A stretch of DNA of 64,000 nucleotides from Vibrio salinus (GTDB lineage: Bacteria; Pseudomonadota; Gammaproteobacteria; Enterobacterales; Vibrionaceae): assembly GCF_021272385.1 (NCBI RefSeq), contig NZ_JAJSDZ010000010.1:1178001-1242000 (forward strand). Reading direction: 5' to 3'. Made by a program: the position numbers and the translations under genes. Shown here in pieces: positions 1 to 8,461 of the stretch. The first letter of the stretch is position 1, and every line of letters begins with the position of its first letter. Under the pieces are notes generated by a model that saw nothing but the letters and a program-made list of their open reading frames with translations, did no database searches and was not told where the DNA came from.

Positions 1-202
1 TGCCTCTTTCTATAGATATATGAATATACACAGTTTCATCATTTATCTGCCAGTGTGCTGATCTCATAACATCTGCTCCTTTTCTGACACACACAAAATG
101 AAACACGTTGATATTTGATAAGTCTCATATCCACAACTACACTAAAATCGAATAAATAATAAGCACTGGATTGCTAAATAATCATTCGTTCAAGAGGTTG
201 GC
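1..202. other. Intergenic region upstream of the first chemoreceptor
   Basis: AT-rich leader with no convincing open reading frame. It presumably carries the promoter of the chemoreceptor that starts at 203. A purine-rich AGAGGTTGG sits just before the ATG and can act as ribosome binding site. Nothing else is recognised. Confidence 0.5.
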
Positions 203-2236
203 ATGAGAATTCAATCAATTAGACTAAAAATGATGCTCCCTATCATTTTACTGGCAACACTGATACTCACGATCTTTATCTTCATGCAGGTCATTTTAAA
301 AATTGAAGCCAAAGCCATGGAGAAACAAACCAAATCTTATTTTGAAGCAATAGCCGTTGTATTAAATGCAGACAGGGACATCTATCAGGCCCGGTTAGCG
401 CAAGCTGAAATGTTGTCTAACTACGGAGACAAAGCTCAACAACAAAAAGACTTTGAAGAAAATGCACAACAGGTTTACGACCGCTTTCAACGTTACCGTG
501 AATTTCTGGCCGAAGAACCGGAACTGATCACACCATATGAAGACTTCGACAAACTTTATGAAGACTGGTTTAAAAGCAGCCGTCATATACCTACAATTTA
601 TAAAGCCAACCAACAGATTAATGAACAGCTCGCCTCTATTGATAAAGATTTCTACACCCTGCGTAATCTGGTTGATACTGCCGAAGCTAAACTCAGACAA
701 CACGCATCCGAATGGGGAGAACAGGGTATTGACCGCGATAGGCTCAAAGTCTATCTCAATGCATTGTCAGAAATTCTGAATGCAGACAGAGACATCTATC
801 AGGCACGGTTAGCTCAACAAAAGATTATCACCGGCGTAGGTGATCTGGATAAAAATAAAGCGGACTTTGAAGCTAATTCTCTTCAGGCGATCAACCGCTT
901 TCAGGCGTACCGAACCTTAATGGCATCAGAACCTGAGTATGTAACTCCATATGAGACATTTGATCATCTCTTTGCTGAATGGTTTAAGCGAAGTACGTTA
1001 TTGATTGATTCCCATGAATTTAAAACTTCCACAAATCAACAAAATATTCTATCCGCTACGGATCAGAAATTTCACAAAATACGGGATATCTTAGATAAAG
1101 CCGGAGAAAGATTAAAAAAACATGGCGAACGTATGGAAGAAAAGGTCGCTAAACAGATTAATACTTATGAAAATATAGCCATAACGATCATCATTCTTGG
1201 TTTTATCATCGCATTCATTATCGGCTATTACATTCCAATGAAAATCACTCAAAGTGTCAATAGTCTTTCTTCTCGAATTAAAGAAATCTCAGAAGGAGAT
1301 GGCGACCTCACAGCGAGAATAAAATCAACATCAAAAGATGAACTGGGTGATCTGGCCAGAGAGTTTGATGGTTTTCTTGATAACCTGCAATCTATCATGA
1401 AAATTATCCAGACAAAAAGCTCAGCCCTTGGTGATTCCACCCATCAGTTAGAAGAAGTTGCCAACACGGTCAGTCAAATCACTCAGAAACTGGTTGATTC
1501 TAGTGACTCCATTGTAAGTGCCGCAAGTGAGATGTCCATGTCCAATGAACAAATGGCGGATGTGGCTTCTAACACATCGGATGCATCGACAAAAGCTGCT
1601 GACCATATTGATAAAGGAAAAGATGTCGTTAATTCTTCGCATGACAGTATTGACTCTCTGGTCAGAAATATCGATACAACAATGACTAAAGCAGCAGAAC
1701 TGGAAAAAAATTCCATCGACATTTCTACCGTGCTTGAAGTCATACGGGGCATTGCCGATCAAATTAACCTACTGGCTTTAAACGCGGCCATAGAAGCCGC
1801 TCGTGCCGGAGAATACGGACGAGGATTTGCAGTTGTTGCTGACGAAGTACGGACCCTGGCGACTCAGACCAGTGAAAGTACTAATAAGATTGAGCAGATG
1901 ATTACTCAGTTAACACAGAGTGTCTCCGATGCATTTGATACCATTAAAGTCAGCAAAGATAACGCAAATAGTGCTGTTGAAAACTTTGACAGTGTCATTG
2001 AGGTTTTTGATGCATTAAACAACGCTTTCACAACGGTACAGGAGCTATCCGAACAAACAGCTCTTGCAACTCAGGAACAATCCGGGGTTTCTTCTGAAAT
2101 TAATGAAAACCTGATCTCTATGAAAGATCAAACCGACGGTGTTGACAAAGCATCCCAAGAAATTCGTCGCCAATTTTCGACACTGAGCGCCCTATATCTG
2201 GAATTGGATGGTCAGGTGTCTAAATTCCGGGTTTAG
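203..2236 (+). CDS. Methyl-accepting chemotaxis protein with tandemly duplicated sensor module
   Basis: Membrane chemoreceptor of 677 residues that would signal to CheA/CheW. Visible parts: a first membrane segment at about residues 10-30, a periplasmic region of about 300 residues, a second membrane segment at about 331-352, a HAMP linker, and a C-terminal signalling domain with the conserved hairpin tip around DQINLLALNAAIEAARAGE. The periplasmic part contains two copies of one module, each opening with LNADRDIYQARLAQ (residues 54-67 and 192-205) and ending in a TPYExFDxLxxxWFK block. The DNA of the two copies is also close there, so this is an internal duplication. The ligand is not known. 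It is monocistronic and followed by a strong hairpin terminator. Confidence 0.93.
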   Translation: MRIQSIRLKMMLPIILLATLILTIFIFMQVILKIEAKAMEKQTKSYFEAIAVVLNADRDIYQARLAQAEMLSNYGDKAQQQKDFEENAQQVYDRFQRYREFLAEEPELITPYEDFDKLYEDWFKSSRHIPTIYKANQQINEQLASIDKDFYTLRNLVDTAEAKLRQHASEWGEQGIDRDRLKVYLNALSEILNADRDIYQARLAQQKIITGVGDLDKNKADFEANSLQAINRFQAYRTLMASEPEYVTPYETFDHLFAEWFKRSTLLIDSHEFKTSTNQQNILSATDQKFHKIRDILDKAGERLKKHGERMEEKVAKQINTYENIAITIIILGFIIAFIIGYYIPMKITQSVNSLSSRIKEISEGDGDLTARIKSTSKDELGDLAREFDGFLDNLQSIMKIIQTKSSALGDSTHQLEEVANTVSQITQKLVDSSDSIVSAASEMSMSNEQMADVASNTSDASTKAADHIDKGKDVVNSSHDSIDSLVRNIDTTMTKAAELEKNSIDISTVLEVIRGIADQINLLALNAAIEAARAGEYGRGFAVVADEVRTLATQTSESTNKIEQMITQLTQSVSDAFDTIKVSKDNANSAVENFDSVIEVFDALNNAFTTVQELSEQTALATQEQSGVSSEINENLISMKDQTDGVDKASQEIRRQFSTLSALYLELDGQVSKFRV

Positions 2237-2343
2237 TAAAAATAAGCAACAGGGTCAGAAATGAATCTCAGATAAGCGCATCAGACTCTAATATCAACTT
2301 AGGATATAAAACTGAGTGATTACCTGATTTAAGATAGCTTTCT

Positions 2344-2373
2344 CTTACTCCCATTCCGGTGTATGGGAGTAAG
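2344..2373. terminator. Bidirectional hairpin between convergent genes
   Basis: Perfect 11-bp inverted repeat (CTTACTCCCAT / ATGGGAGTAAG) with an 8-base loop, lying between the convergent chemoreceptor and SDR genes. The flanks are only partly T-rich, so it probably terminates or insulates transcription from both sides. Confidence 0.7.
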
Positions 2374-2441
2374 CATTTGAACTGCTATGAATATAAATCA
2401 CCCTTTCACTATCATGACTTTTGTGACATTGTTCGCCTCCA

Positions 2442-3179
2442 CTAAATCATGCCACCATTGGCACGCAAAACCTGACCATTGATCCAGCGACCATCCGGGC
2501 CGGTTAAAAAAGACACCACGGCAGCAATATCTTCTGGTGTACCTAATCTTTCCATCGGGTTCATCTTAGCCAGGCGATCAACCAGTTCATCCGATTTGCC
2601 TTTCAGGAACAGATCCGTTGCTGTCGGACCCGGTGCGATGGCATTTACTGTGATATTTTTTCCCCGCATTTCTTTAGCCATAATGGCGCTCAATGTCTCG
2701 ACGGCGGCTTTGGTTGCTGCATATACACCGTAACTTTCCAGCTTTAGCCCAACCACTGAAGTAGAGAAATTCACCACACAGCCACCATGTGCAAGGCGTG
2801 TAGCCGCTTCTCTTAGCGTATGAATCGTGCCTTTGAGGTTAATATCCACCATCTTGTTAACATGTGCTTCACTGACGTCAGCTAACGGTTTCAGTTCCAT
2901 CACCCCGGCATTGTTCACCAACACACTAACCTGCCCCCAGGTGAATTCCACAAATTCAAATAATTTCGATACCGCAGCAGCATCAGACACATCCGCCTGA
3001 AAAGCCACCGCCTGACCACCGGATGATTGGATTTCCTGCACGACATTGTCTGCCGCCTGCACATTACCCGCATAATTAACAACAACCCGGAATCCATCGC
3101 TGGCAAGGCGTTTTGCGATTTCTGCACCAATGCCTCTTGAAGCACCGGTAACTAAAGCGATTTTGGTTAACTCTGACAT
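2442..3179 (-). CDS. SDR family oxidoreductase
   Basis: Classical short-chain dehydrogenase/reductase of 245 residues, NAD(P)H-dependent, cytoplasmic. The nucleotide-binding TGASRGIG is at residues 11-18, NNAG at 89-92, catalytic Ser near 139-141 and YxxxK at Tyr153/Lys157. The C-terminal region has the usual NAIAPGP and a RLGTPEDIA block, as in FabG-like and glucose-dehydrogenase-like reductases. The substrate cannot be told. It is transcribed away from a LysR regulator across a 247-bp gap, an arrangement typical of a reductase controlled by its divergent regulator. Start chosen at the ATG preceded by AAAGGAGAACAAC. Confidence 0.93.
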   Translation of the reverse strand: MSELTKIALVTGASRGIGAEIAKRLASDGFRVVVNYAGNVQAADNVVQEIQSSGGQAVAFQADVSDAAAVSKLFEFVEFTWGQVSVLVNNAGVMELKPLADVSEAHVNKMVDINLKGTIHTLREAATRLAHGGCVVNFSTSVVGLKLESYGVYAATKAAVETLSAIMAKEMRGKNITVNAIAPGPTATDLFLKGKSDELVDRLAKMNPMERLGTPEDIAAVVSFLTGPDGRWINGQVLRANGGMI

Positions 3180-3426
3180 GTTGTTCTCCTTTAATTGAAT
3201 GAGAATAAATTAATCATCTGGATGTATCTAGTGGAGCAAACATACAAGGGCATCGATGTCCTTTTTTAAGCGCCCACCGATGGCTTGAGCGGCTTACTGA
3301 ACCAGATATATCCTGTTTAAAAGTACTGACCGCAAACAAATTTATCACTTCTTAAAAAACGGATAATCAGCTAAAATTTGGTAACAGTATCCGGAAAAAA
3401 CGAATAATAAGACGCAGAGAATCATC

Positions 3427-4305
3427 ATGGACAGAGTCGACACAATGAAAGTCTTTACCCGCGTCTTTGAGCGAAAAAGCTTCAGCGCTGCGGCAGAAGA
3501 TCTCAACCTCCCCGCTTCGACCGTTTCCGACATCATCAAAAAGCTGGAAGCAAAAATCGGCGTGGTATTACTGGAGCGGACGACCCGTCAGGTCTCTCCC
3601 ACGATTGATGGTGAATCGTTTTATCACCGCTGCCTGTCGATCATTCAGGAGGTTGAAGATGCAGAAACCTTTTTATCCGGTGAGAAACCCAAAGGAGCTT
3701 TACGGGTCGACGTGCACGGCACACTGGCCCGGCACTTTCTGATGCCTAAGCTGCCGGAGTTTCTGGCAACATACCCGGAGATTAATTTATTTCTCAGTGA
3801 AGGCGACCGCATTGCCGATGTGATCCGGGAAGGGATTGACTGTGTGTTACGGGTAGGAAATATTCAGTCAGAGGAACTGGTCGCCAAACAGATTGCCACA
3901 CTCGAAGAAGTAACCGTCGCTTCTCCGCAGTATATTCAACAATTCGGTTTGCCTTCAGATTATCAGGCGCTGGATGAGCACCAAATGGTCGGCTTTCGTG
4001 CCACCGGCAGCAGCTCACCAATGCCGTTAGAGTTTTGTACCGACGGCAAAACGCATACGCTGTCAATCAACACGTCACTGACGGTCAATTCAGCAGAGAC
4101 ACTGGTGATTGCAGCACGCAGCGGATTAGGCATTATTCAGGTGCCCCGCTACCATGTCGCGCAAGATATCAGCGAAGGACGCTTAGTGCCAGTGCTGGAA
4201 GGTTGCCCGCCAGCGCCCTCACCGGTTTCGGTACTTTATCCGCGCAATCGGAAATATGCCTCCCGTGTGAAAGTTTTTGTCGATTGGCTGGAAGATATTT
4301 TTTAG
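3427..4305 (+). CDS. LysR family transcriptional regulator
   Basis: DNA-binding regulator of 292 residues, close to the usual LysR length. The N-terminal winged helix-turn-helix covers about residues 1-60 (MDRVDTMKVFTRVFERKSFS, then AAEDLNLPASTVSDIIKKLE). The remainder is a LysR substrate-binding domain. The first residues resemble the subfamily of LysR proteins that often pair with SDR or quinone-reductase genes. It lies divergent to the SDR gene at 2442-3179 and probably regulates that gene and itself. The inducer is unknown. Confidence 0.93.
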   Translation: MDRVDTMKVFTRVFERKSFSAAAEDLNLPASTVSDIIKKLEAKIGVVLLERTTRQVSPTIDGESFYHRCLSIIQEVEDAETFLSGEKPKGALRVDVHGTLARHFLMPKLPEFLATYPEINLFLSEGDRIADVIREGIDCVLRVGNIQSEELVAKQIATLEEVTVASPQYIQQFGLPSDYQALDEHQMVGFRATGSSSPMPLEFCTDGKTHTLSINTSLTVNSAETLVIAARSGLGIIQVPRYHVAQDISEGRLVPVLEGCPPAPSPVSVLYPRNRKYASRVKVFVDWLEDIF

Positions 4306-4495
4306 CTGCACCGGTTAACCGGCGGATAAAAAAATCGGAACAGGTTTCGTTCAACATATCTTTTTCTGAAACGCTTCAAGCCATCGTCCTGATAGTTTGC
4401 TCTTTCAAGAGAAACATTTATGGATGAATGTTTAGGATTTCCCTGGTGGAGCGACAAGCTGACAAGTAATCATCGCTTTCAACCAGAAACGGACA

Positions 4496-6226
4496 TTAAA
4501 GGTGGTCGGCATAGCAGGTTTTCAATAACTGGTACATCGTGCGCTTACGCTGGTTTTCCTTTGCCAGTGTGTTGACCTGCTGATAAAAACCCGCCAACGT
4601 TTGTGGCGCCTGTTGTTGCAGTTTTGCCTCAAATTTCCGCAGCACCTGAAGGGCTTGCTGATAAGCTGGTTTCTTTCCCTGACCAATGATCACAGAAGCC
4701 GTACGCATGGTGTAGTTCAGCGCCTTCTCCGGCTGGCTTTCAAGCACCCGATCCGCCACTTCCGACAACATGTCATAGCTAATTTGATGGCTGTCCGCCC
4801 AGTGGCACAGTTTTTCCAGCTCATTTCGGGCCAGATAGAACTGCACAATGGCATCGCTGCCGTGCCGGACCCTGCCGTTTTGCGGTGGCTGATAACAGCC
4901 AATCAACTGCTGCTCCACCCGCTCCCAGAAGTCATCGTCCTCAATCTGATGAATCGCTTTTAACTCTGCCAGCTCAAGGTACCCTTCAAAATTTGGCCGT
5001 TGTTGAAACATCCAATTCGCCAGTTGCCACGCTCTGTCCTTGTCGCCCTGCAACAACAATAAATCCACCTGTATTTTATCGCAGCGGGTTTTCTCTTTTT
5101 CTCCGCCTTCCTTGCGCGCTTTTGCCAGCCAAAACTCAACCTTAAGAGGCTGTTGGTGGTCAATATACTCACGGCACAAATCCAGATAATCTCGACAGCG
5201 ATGGGCAATTTTCTCTTTAATCGCCATGACTTCCTGCCAGTCGGTGGCGACCTCAATCAACGGCTTGGCATACTGATTCGTTACCCACCAGTCCCTTTGA
5301 GATGATGGCAGGGCAATCGCTTCGCGGCATAACTGAAGAAAATGGGAATTACTGCGCCAGACGTCGGCAAAATCGTCTTTAATGGAAGGAAAAACATCAA
5401 ACTCAAACGAAGACATCCGCTCAAACATCCACTGCGCTTTCTTGCTGTCACTCCAGTCAAGTTGCCCGAAAATGACCGGCATCTTCCGGTTAATCAACGC
5501 TTCGATACCAAACCGTTCTCCGTTGGAATCGTCAATCTGCTCCAGCACCTTATTCAGCCGCTCGACCGCGTAGCAGACCAGCTTCCATTGCTGATCCGGC
5601 GTCATCACTTCCAGTGACTCAAACACAGCGGTTAGCTGCTCTTCCGCCTTAATAAAGTAATCCCTGACCTGCCGCCAGTTCCAGAGACTTTTTCGCGGCA
5701 GAGCCTGAGTGATCAGACTTTTCATTTCACGTAGTGAGAGATGGCGTTCCGACAAACGAATTTTGGTCAGCAGCGTTTTCCATTGAACCTCATCCATATA
5801 GAGATAATCCAGCAGCATCTCCATCCGGGCTTGCGGAGCCAGTCCGGACAAATACGCCTTGATCATTTCACGCTCCGGATCACCGGTTTCGGCGCTTTCT
5901 TCTGCCGTCGGTTTTTCGGGCGTGATGGTTCCGCAGGCCGTCAGTGTCAGCGCAATGGCATGTTTACAAATGGTCTGAAACCCCGCCGCCGGACAAGCGC
6001 AGAAGGCCGAGAAATGTTGCCCGACATTAAGCTGTACCGGATAGGCGTTAGAACCGGAGCCATCCACGACCGCCGTCACCGTATCCCCGCTGATTTTCAT
6101 ATTGCGCACCGCGCCCCGTTTCGCAAGAGCGACCCCTTTGTCGTACACTTTCGGATCACTCATCGCCTGCAGCGCCGCAACATCGATCTCAAGGGGATTT
6201 TTAGCCATTCCTTTCTTTGCCATCAT
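4496..6226 (-). CDS. SWIM zinc-finger protein
   Basis: Protein of 576 residues with an N-terminal SWIM zinc-binding motif: Cys76-x-Cys78, then Cys87-x-His89 (CxCx8CxH). The rest is helical, rich in Trp, Leu and Gln, and reads like a chain of helical repeats; no catalytic motif is evident. SWIM domains are thought to bind DNA or proteins, and bacterial SWIM proteins of this size are of unknown function. It is the last gene of the long minus-strand block that contains the restriction-modification genes, 118 bp after the HNH nuclease, so it may or may not share their transcript. Confidence 0.85.
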   Translation of the reverse strand: MMAKKGMAKNPLEIDVAALQAMSDPKVYDKGVALAKRGAVRNMKISGDTVTAVVDGSGSNAYPVQLNVGQHFSAFCACPAAGFQTICKHAIALTLTACGTITPEKPTAEESAETGDPEREMIKAYLSGLAPQARMEMLLDYLYMDEVQWKTLLTKIRLSERHLSLREMKSLITQALPRKSLWNWRQVRDYFIKAEEQLTAVFESLEVMTPDQQWKLVCYAVERLNKVLEQIDDSNGERFGIEALINRKMPVIFGQLDWSDSKKAQWMFERMSSFEFDVFPSIKDDFADVWRSNSHFLQLCREAIALPSSQRDWWVTNQYAKPLIEVATDWQEVMAIKEKIAHRCRDYLDLCREYIDHQQPLKVEFWLAKARKEGGEKEKTRCDKIQVDLLLLQGDKDRAWQLANWMFQQRPNFEGYLELAELKAIHQIEDDDFWERVEQQLIGCYQPPQNGRVRHGSDAIVQFYLARNELEKLCHWADSHQISYDMLSEVADRVLESQPEKALNYTMRTASVIIGQGKKPAYQQALQVLRKFEAKLQQQAPQTLAGFYQQVNTLAKENQRKRTMYQLLKTCYADHL

Positions 6227-6278
6227 GGTGACTCTTCAGAGTTTGGGTTAGCCCCCATCATAACGAATTTGTTTGGGT

Positions 6279-6292
6279 TTCCCAATTGGGAA
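6279..6292. promoter_or_regulatory. 14-bp palindrome upstream of the SWIM gene
   Basis: TTCCCAATTGGGAA is a perfect palindrome 53 bp upstream of the SWIM-protein start, in the gap after the HNH gene. It may be an operator; no matching regulator is recognised. Confidence 0.3.
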
Positions 6293-6344
6293 GGGGAAAA
6301 ATGTGCTTACGTGATAACATTCAGCAGCAGGGACAACCGGCGCT

Positions 6345-7472
6345 TTAACGTCCTTTAAATAATTCCCCCCGGTGGTAACCAAGATACGTTTGGTGTTCCG
6401 GCAGCAGCGCCACCGACATTTCTTCGCGAATGCCTAACACTTCCGGCGATTCCAGACAACGGGCTATCAGAATTTTGCCGTGAGAATCGAAAGAGATAAA
6501 ACCGCGGTCAAACGCTTTGTCCAGATTGGCGACCAGTAACAGGCCGTTGAATTTATCCAGTTTTTCGTCCGGCGTGGATTTCCGCCAGGGTTTGATGTGG
6601 GAAGCCACCAGCATTTGTGTATTACGATAGCCGGTAACAGCACACCCCTGCCACAGGTCGATCAATTGCCTGCGGTAAGTCCCCTGTCCCATGCGGGTAT
6701 TGACCAGAATTTGCTTTTCCGTCTCGGTCAGACTTTGGTTATCGATGATATCACTGACGTCCTTCTGTAGGTCGACCTGCGTAAAATCTTTTAAAAAGGC
6801 AAGGTAAGACTCAATGACCTGAGAAAACACACCATGCGTTCGGGAATCCTGAACCTGTAATTTCCGGTTTTGATTGATTTTCACCACCAGCTCATGAAAA
6901 GCCCGGAAAGACTTGATTTCCAGCACCGGCACATCCGTCAATTCCTGCTGCTGTAGCCACACGGGCAAATCGTGTTCAATCACCCTGCAATAATGCTCTA
7001 TCGTTTCAGGAAGGTGACCGGTATCCCCCAGCCACTGACGGTATAAAAACGCCAAATCGGACAAATTCTGATTGAGTGCATCTTTTAAATCATTGCGGGT
7101 AATCGGGCTTTTCATAAAAGTAAACAGCGCTTCATCAAGAAAGGCGTGCGAGACATTCTTTTTGGAATAGCCCGAGACCATCGCCGGGTCCACTCCGGGT
7201 TGGTAAGCCAGATGCCAGAAACTCTCACTTTTCAGGTGATAAAACGGATTCTCTGGGGTGTCTCTGTCGTTGTCACGCCGGCGCTGGTTGAAATAAGACG
7301 TGAACGTGGCTTTGAGCTGTGAATCAAACTCAATCCGGTTGCTCGTAATCACCCCAAACTCGATCAGCTCCATCACCGCCAGCAGCATACACACTTTATG
7401 CGGGCGCTTATGGCCGCCTTTAATATCCATATTCAGATTGCTGAATTTGTCGGTGTAGAAGGTGAAGGGCAT
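6345..7472 (-). CDS. HNH endonuclease, probable restriction enzyme
   Basis: Nuclease of 375 residues with an HNH (beta-beta-alpha metal) domain in the C-terminal third. It opens with CAVTGYRNTQMLVASHIKPW (about residues 278-297) and closes with NGLLLVANLDKAFDRGFISF (about 308-327), as in McrA-like HNH restriction enzymes. The N-terminal half begins with a PHKVCMLLAVMELIE block that resembles the start of modules found before HNH domains in modification-dependent McrA-like enzymes. That module likely recognises DNA, though what it binds is not shown. The gene follows the GIY-YIG gene in the R-M block with a 64-bp gap and has a ribosome site AGGAAAAACC before the ATG. Confidence 0.85.
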   Translation of the reverse strand: MPFTFYTDKFSNLNMDIKGGHKRPHKVCMLLAVMELIEFGVITSNRIEFDSQLKATFTSYFNQRRRDNDRDTPENPFYHLKSESFWHLAYQPGVDPAMVSGYSKKNVSHAFLDEALFTFMKSPITRNDLKDALNQNLSDLAFLYRQWLGDTGHLPETIEHYCRVIEHDLPVWLQQQELTDVPVLEIKSFRAFHELVVKINQNRKLQVQDSRTHGVFSQVIESYLAFLKDFTQVDLQKDVSDIIDNQSLTETEKQILVNTRMGQGTYRRQLIDLWQGCAVTGYRNTQMLVASHIKPWRKSTPDEKLDKFNGLLLVANLDKAFDRGFISFDSHGKILIARCLESPEVLGIREEMSVALLPEHQTYLGYHRGELFKGR

Positions 7473-7536
7473 GGTTTTTCCTGTGATTACTTTCTCAGGA
7501 TGACCGGCGACTTTCGTGCCAGCATCCTGCTATTTT

Positions 7537-8421
7537 TCAAACTTGTCCCAGTAGCCTGGATTCCAGCTCTTTGAGGCTTTCGCCTGCTGACGTTTTCCAG
7601 CTTTGTGGTCCGCTCCGACTACTGCCAGCCACAAATGAAGCAGCATAGGAAGAGGAACTCAGGAGTTTGTCCTGTGCCAGCACATATCCGTTACCATTAC
7701 TTTTAAGCGTGCCGTTCTCGATCCATGCTTCTTTGAAGTGCTGTACTTTGCCGGGCATACTCTGAGAAGATTTCGCTACAACTTGCGATCCTTTAAGCAA
7801 AAGAAAACCTTCATCGACCATCCTGCCTTTTGCCATCATTTTACTGACTTCAAAAGACAGCTCATATTGCGCAACAGATTCGGCCTCAGTATGTGTATCA
7901 ACTACTGCTTTTGCTACAGGTTCCAATAACTTGTGTCCCAAACTGCCAAGCACCAGTTTGATGAAATCAATATACCCTTCCATGTCTGACATATCCGCAC
8001 GTGGCAGACTCGATTTCGTCGCATTATTGCCATTCTCCAGTGTATAGCGATCGGCAGATTGAGTCAGTTCTATCAACCTTGCTTCAAGGTACTTGATATG
8101 TGCTTTAGTCAGATTTTCATCCTTGCTGGTGAAGATAATGACTTCATTCCAGAAATCCCGGTCACGATCATGACTTGCCAGACGTTTGAGGACATTTTCA
8201 GACTCACCGATATAGACCTGATTTCCTTCTTCACCGGAAGGTTTCTCCAGCAAAAAGTATACTCCGGGCCGTTGGGATTCCGGCCAGTCACTTATTTCAG
8301 AGAAACGCACCCGAGGACAAGCCAGCGCCAGTCCCGACCAATTACCAACCTCTACCTGTCGCAATCCTGTGGGACTACCATCTGCGAAAAAAATACGCAT
8401 ACTTTTGCCAAAATTTGCCAT
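7537..8421 (-). CDS. GIY-YIG nuclease-like protein with C-terminal DUF4357
   Basis: Protein of 294 residues. The GIY-YIG fold is at about residues 50-120: GVYFL at 53-57, YIGES at 70-74, an Arg at 80 (VLKRLASH) and the metal-binding Glu in YLEARLIE near 113-114. The C-terminal 70 residues (SNGNGYVLAQDKLLSSSSYAAS and on to W-KTSAGESLKELE) match the DUF4357 type domain usually found behind such GIY-YIG domains. A longer frame opens at 8490, but the ATG at 8421 has a GAGG site and avoids overlap with hsdR. It lies directly downstream of hsdR and may be cotranscribed. Likely a DNA-acting accessory nuclease; its role is inferred. Confidence 0.85.
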   Translation of the reverse strand: MANFGKSMRIFFADGSPTGLRQVEVGNWSGLALACPRVRFSEISDWPESQRPGVYFLLEKPSGEEGNQVYIGESENVLKRLASHDRDRDFWNEVIIFTSKDENLTKAHIKYLEARLIELTQSADRYTLENGNNATKSSLPRADMSDMEGYIDFIKLVLGSLGHKLLEPVAKAVVDTHTEAESVAQYELSFEVSKMMAKGRMVDEGFLLLKGSQVVAKSSQSMPGKVQHFKEAWIENGTLKSNGNGYVLAQDKLLSSSSYAASFVAGSSRSGPQSWKTSAGESLKELESRLLGQV

Positions 8422-8461
8422 ACTGCCTCGTTGTTTTTTTATCTCTTCGCCCAATTGATGC

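Noticed and set aside
4306..4330. CCGGTTAACCGG palindrome after the LysR gene as terminator
   Set aside because: No T-run follows and the palindrome has no loop, so a termination role is not supported.
4035..4427. 130-codon frame overlapping the LysR gene end
   Set aside because: Out-of-frame shadow of the regulator's C terminus.
5741..6358. 205-codon plus-strand frame opposite the SWIM gene
   Set aside because: It is the antisense of a clear zinc-finger gene, has a low-complexity Arg/His/Phe composition, and no ribosome site.
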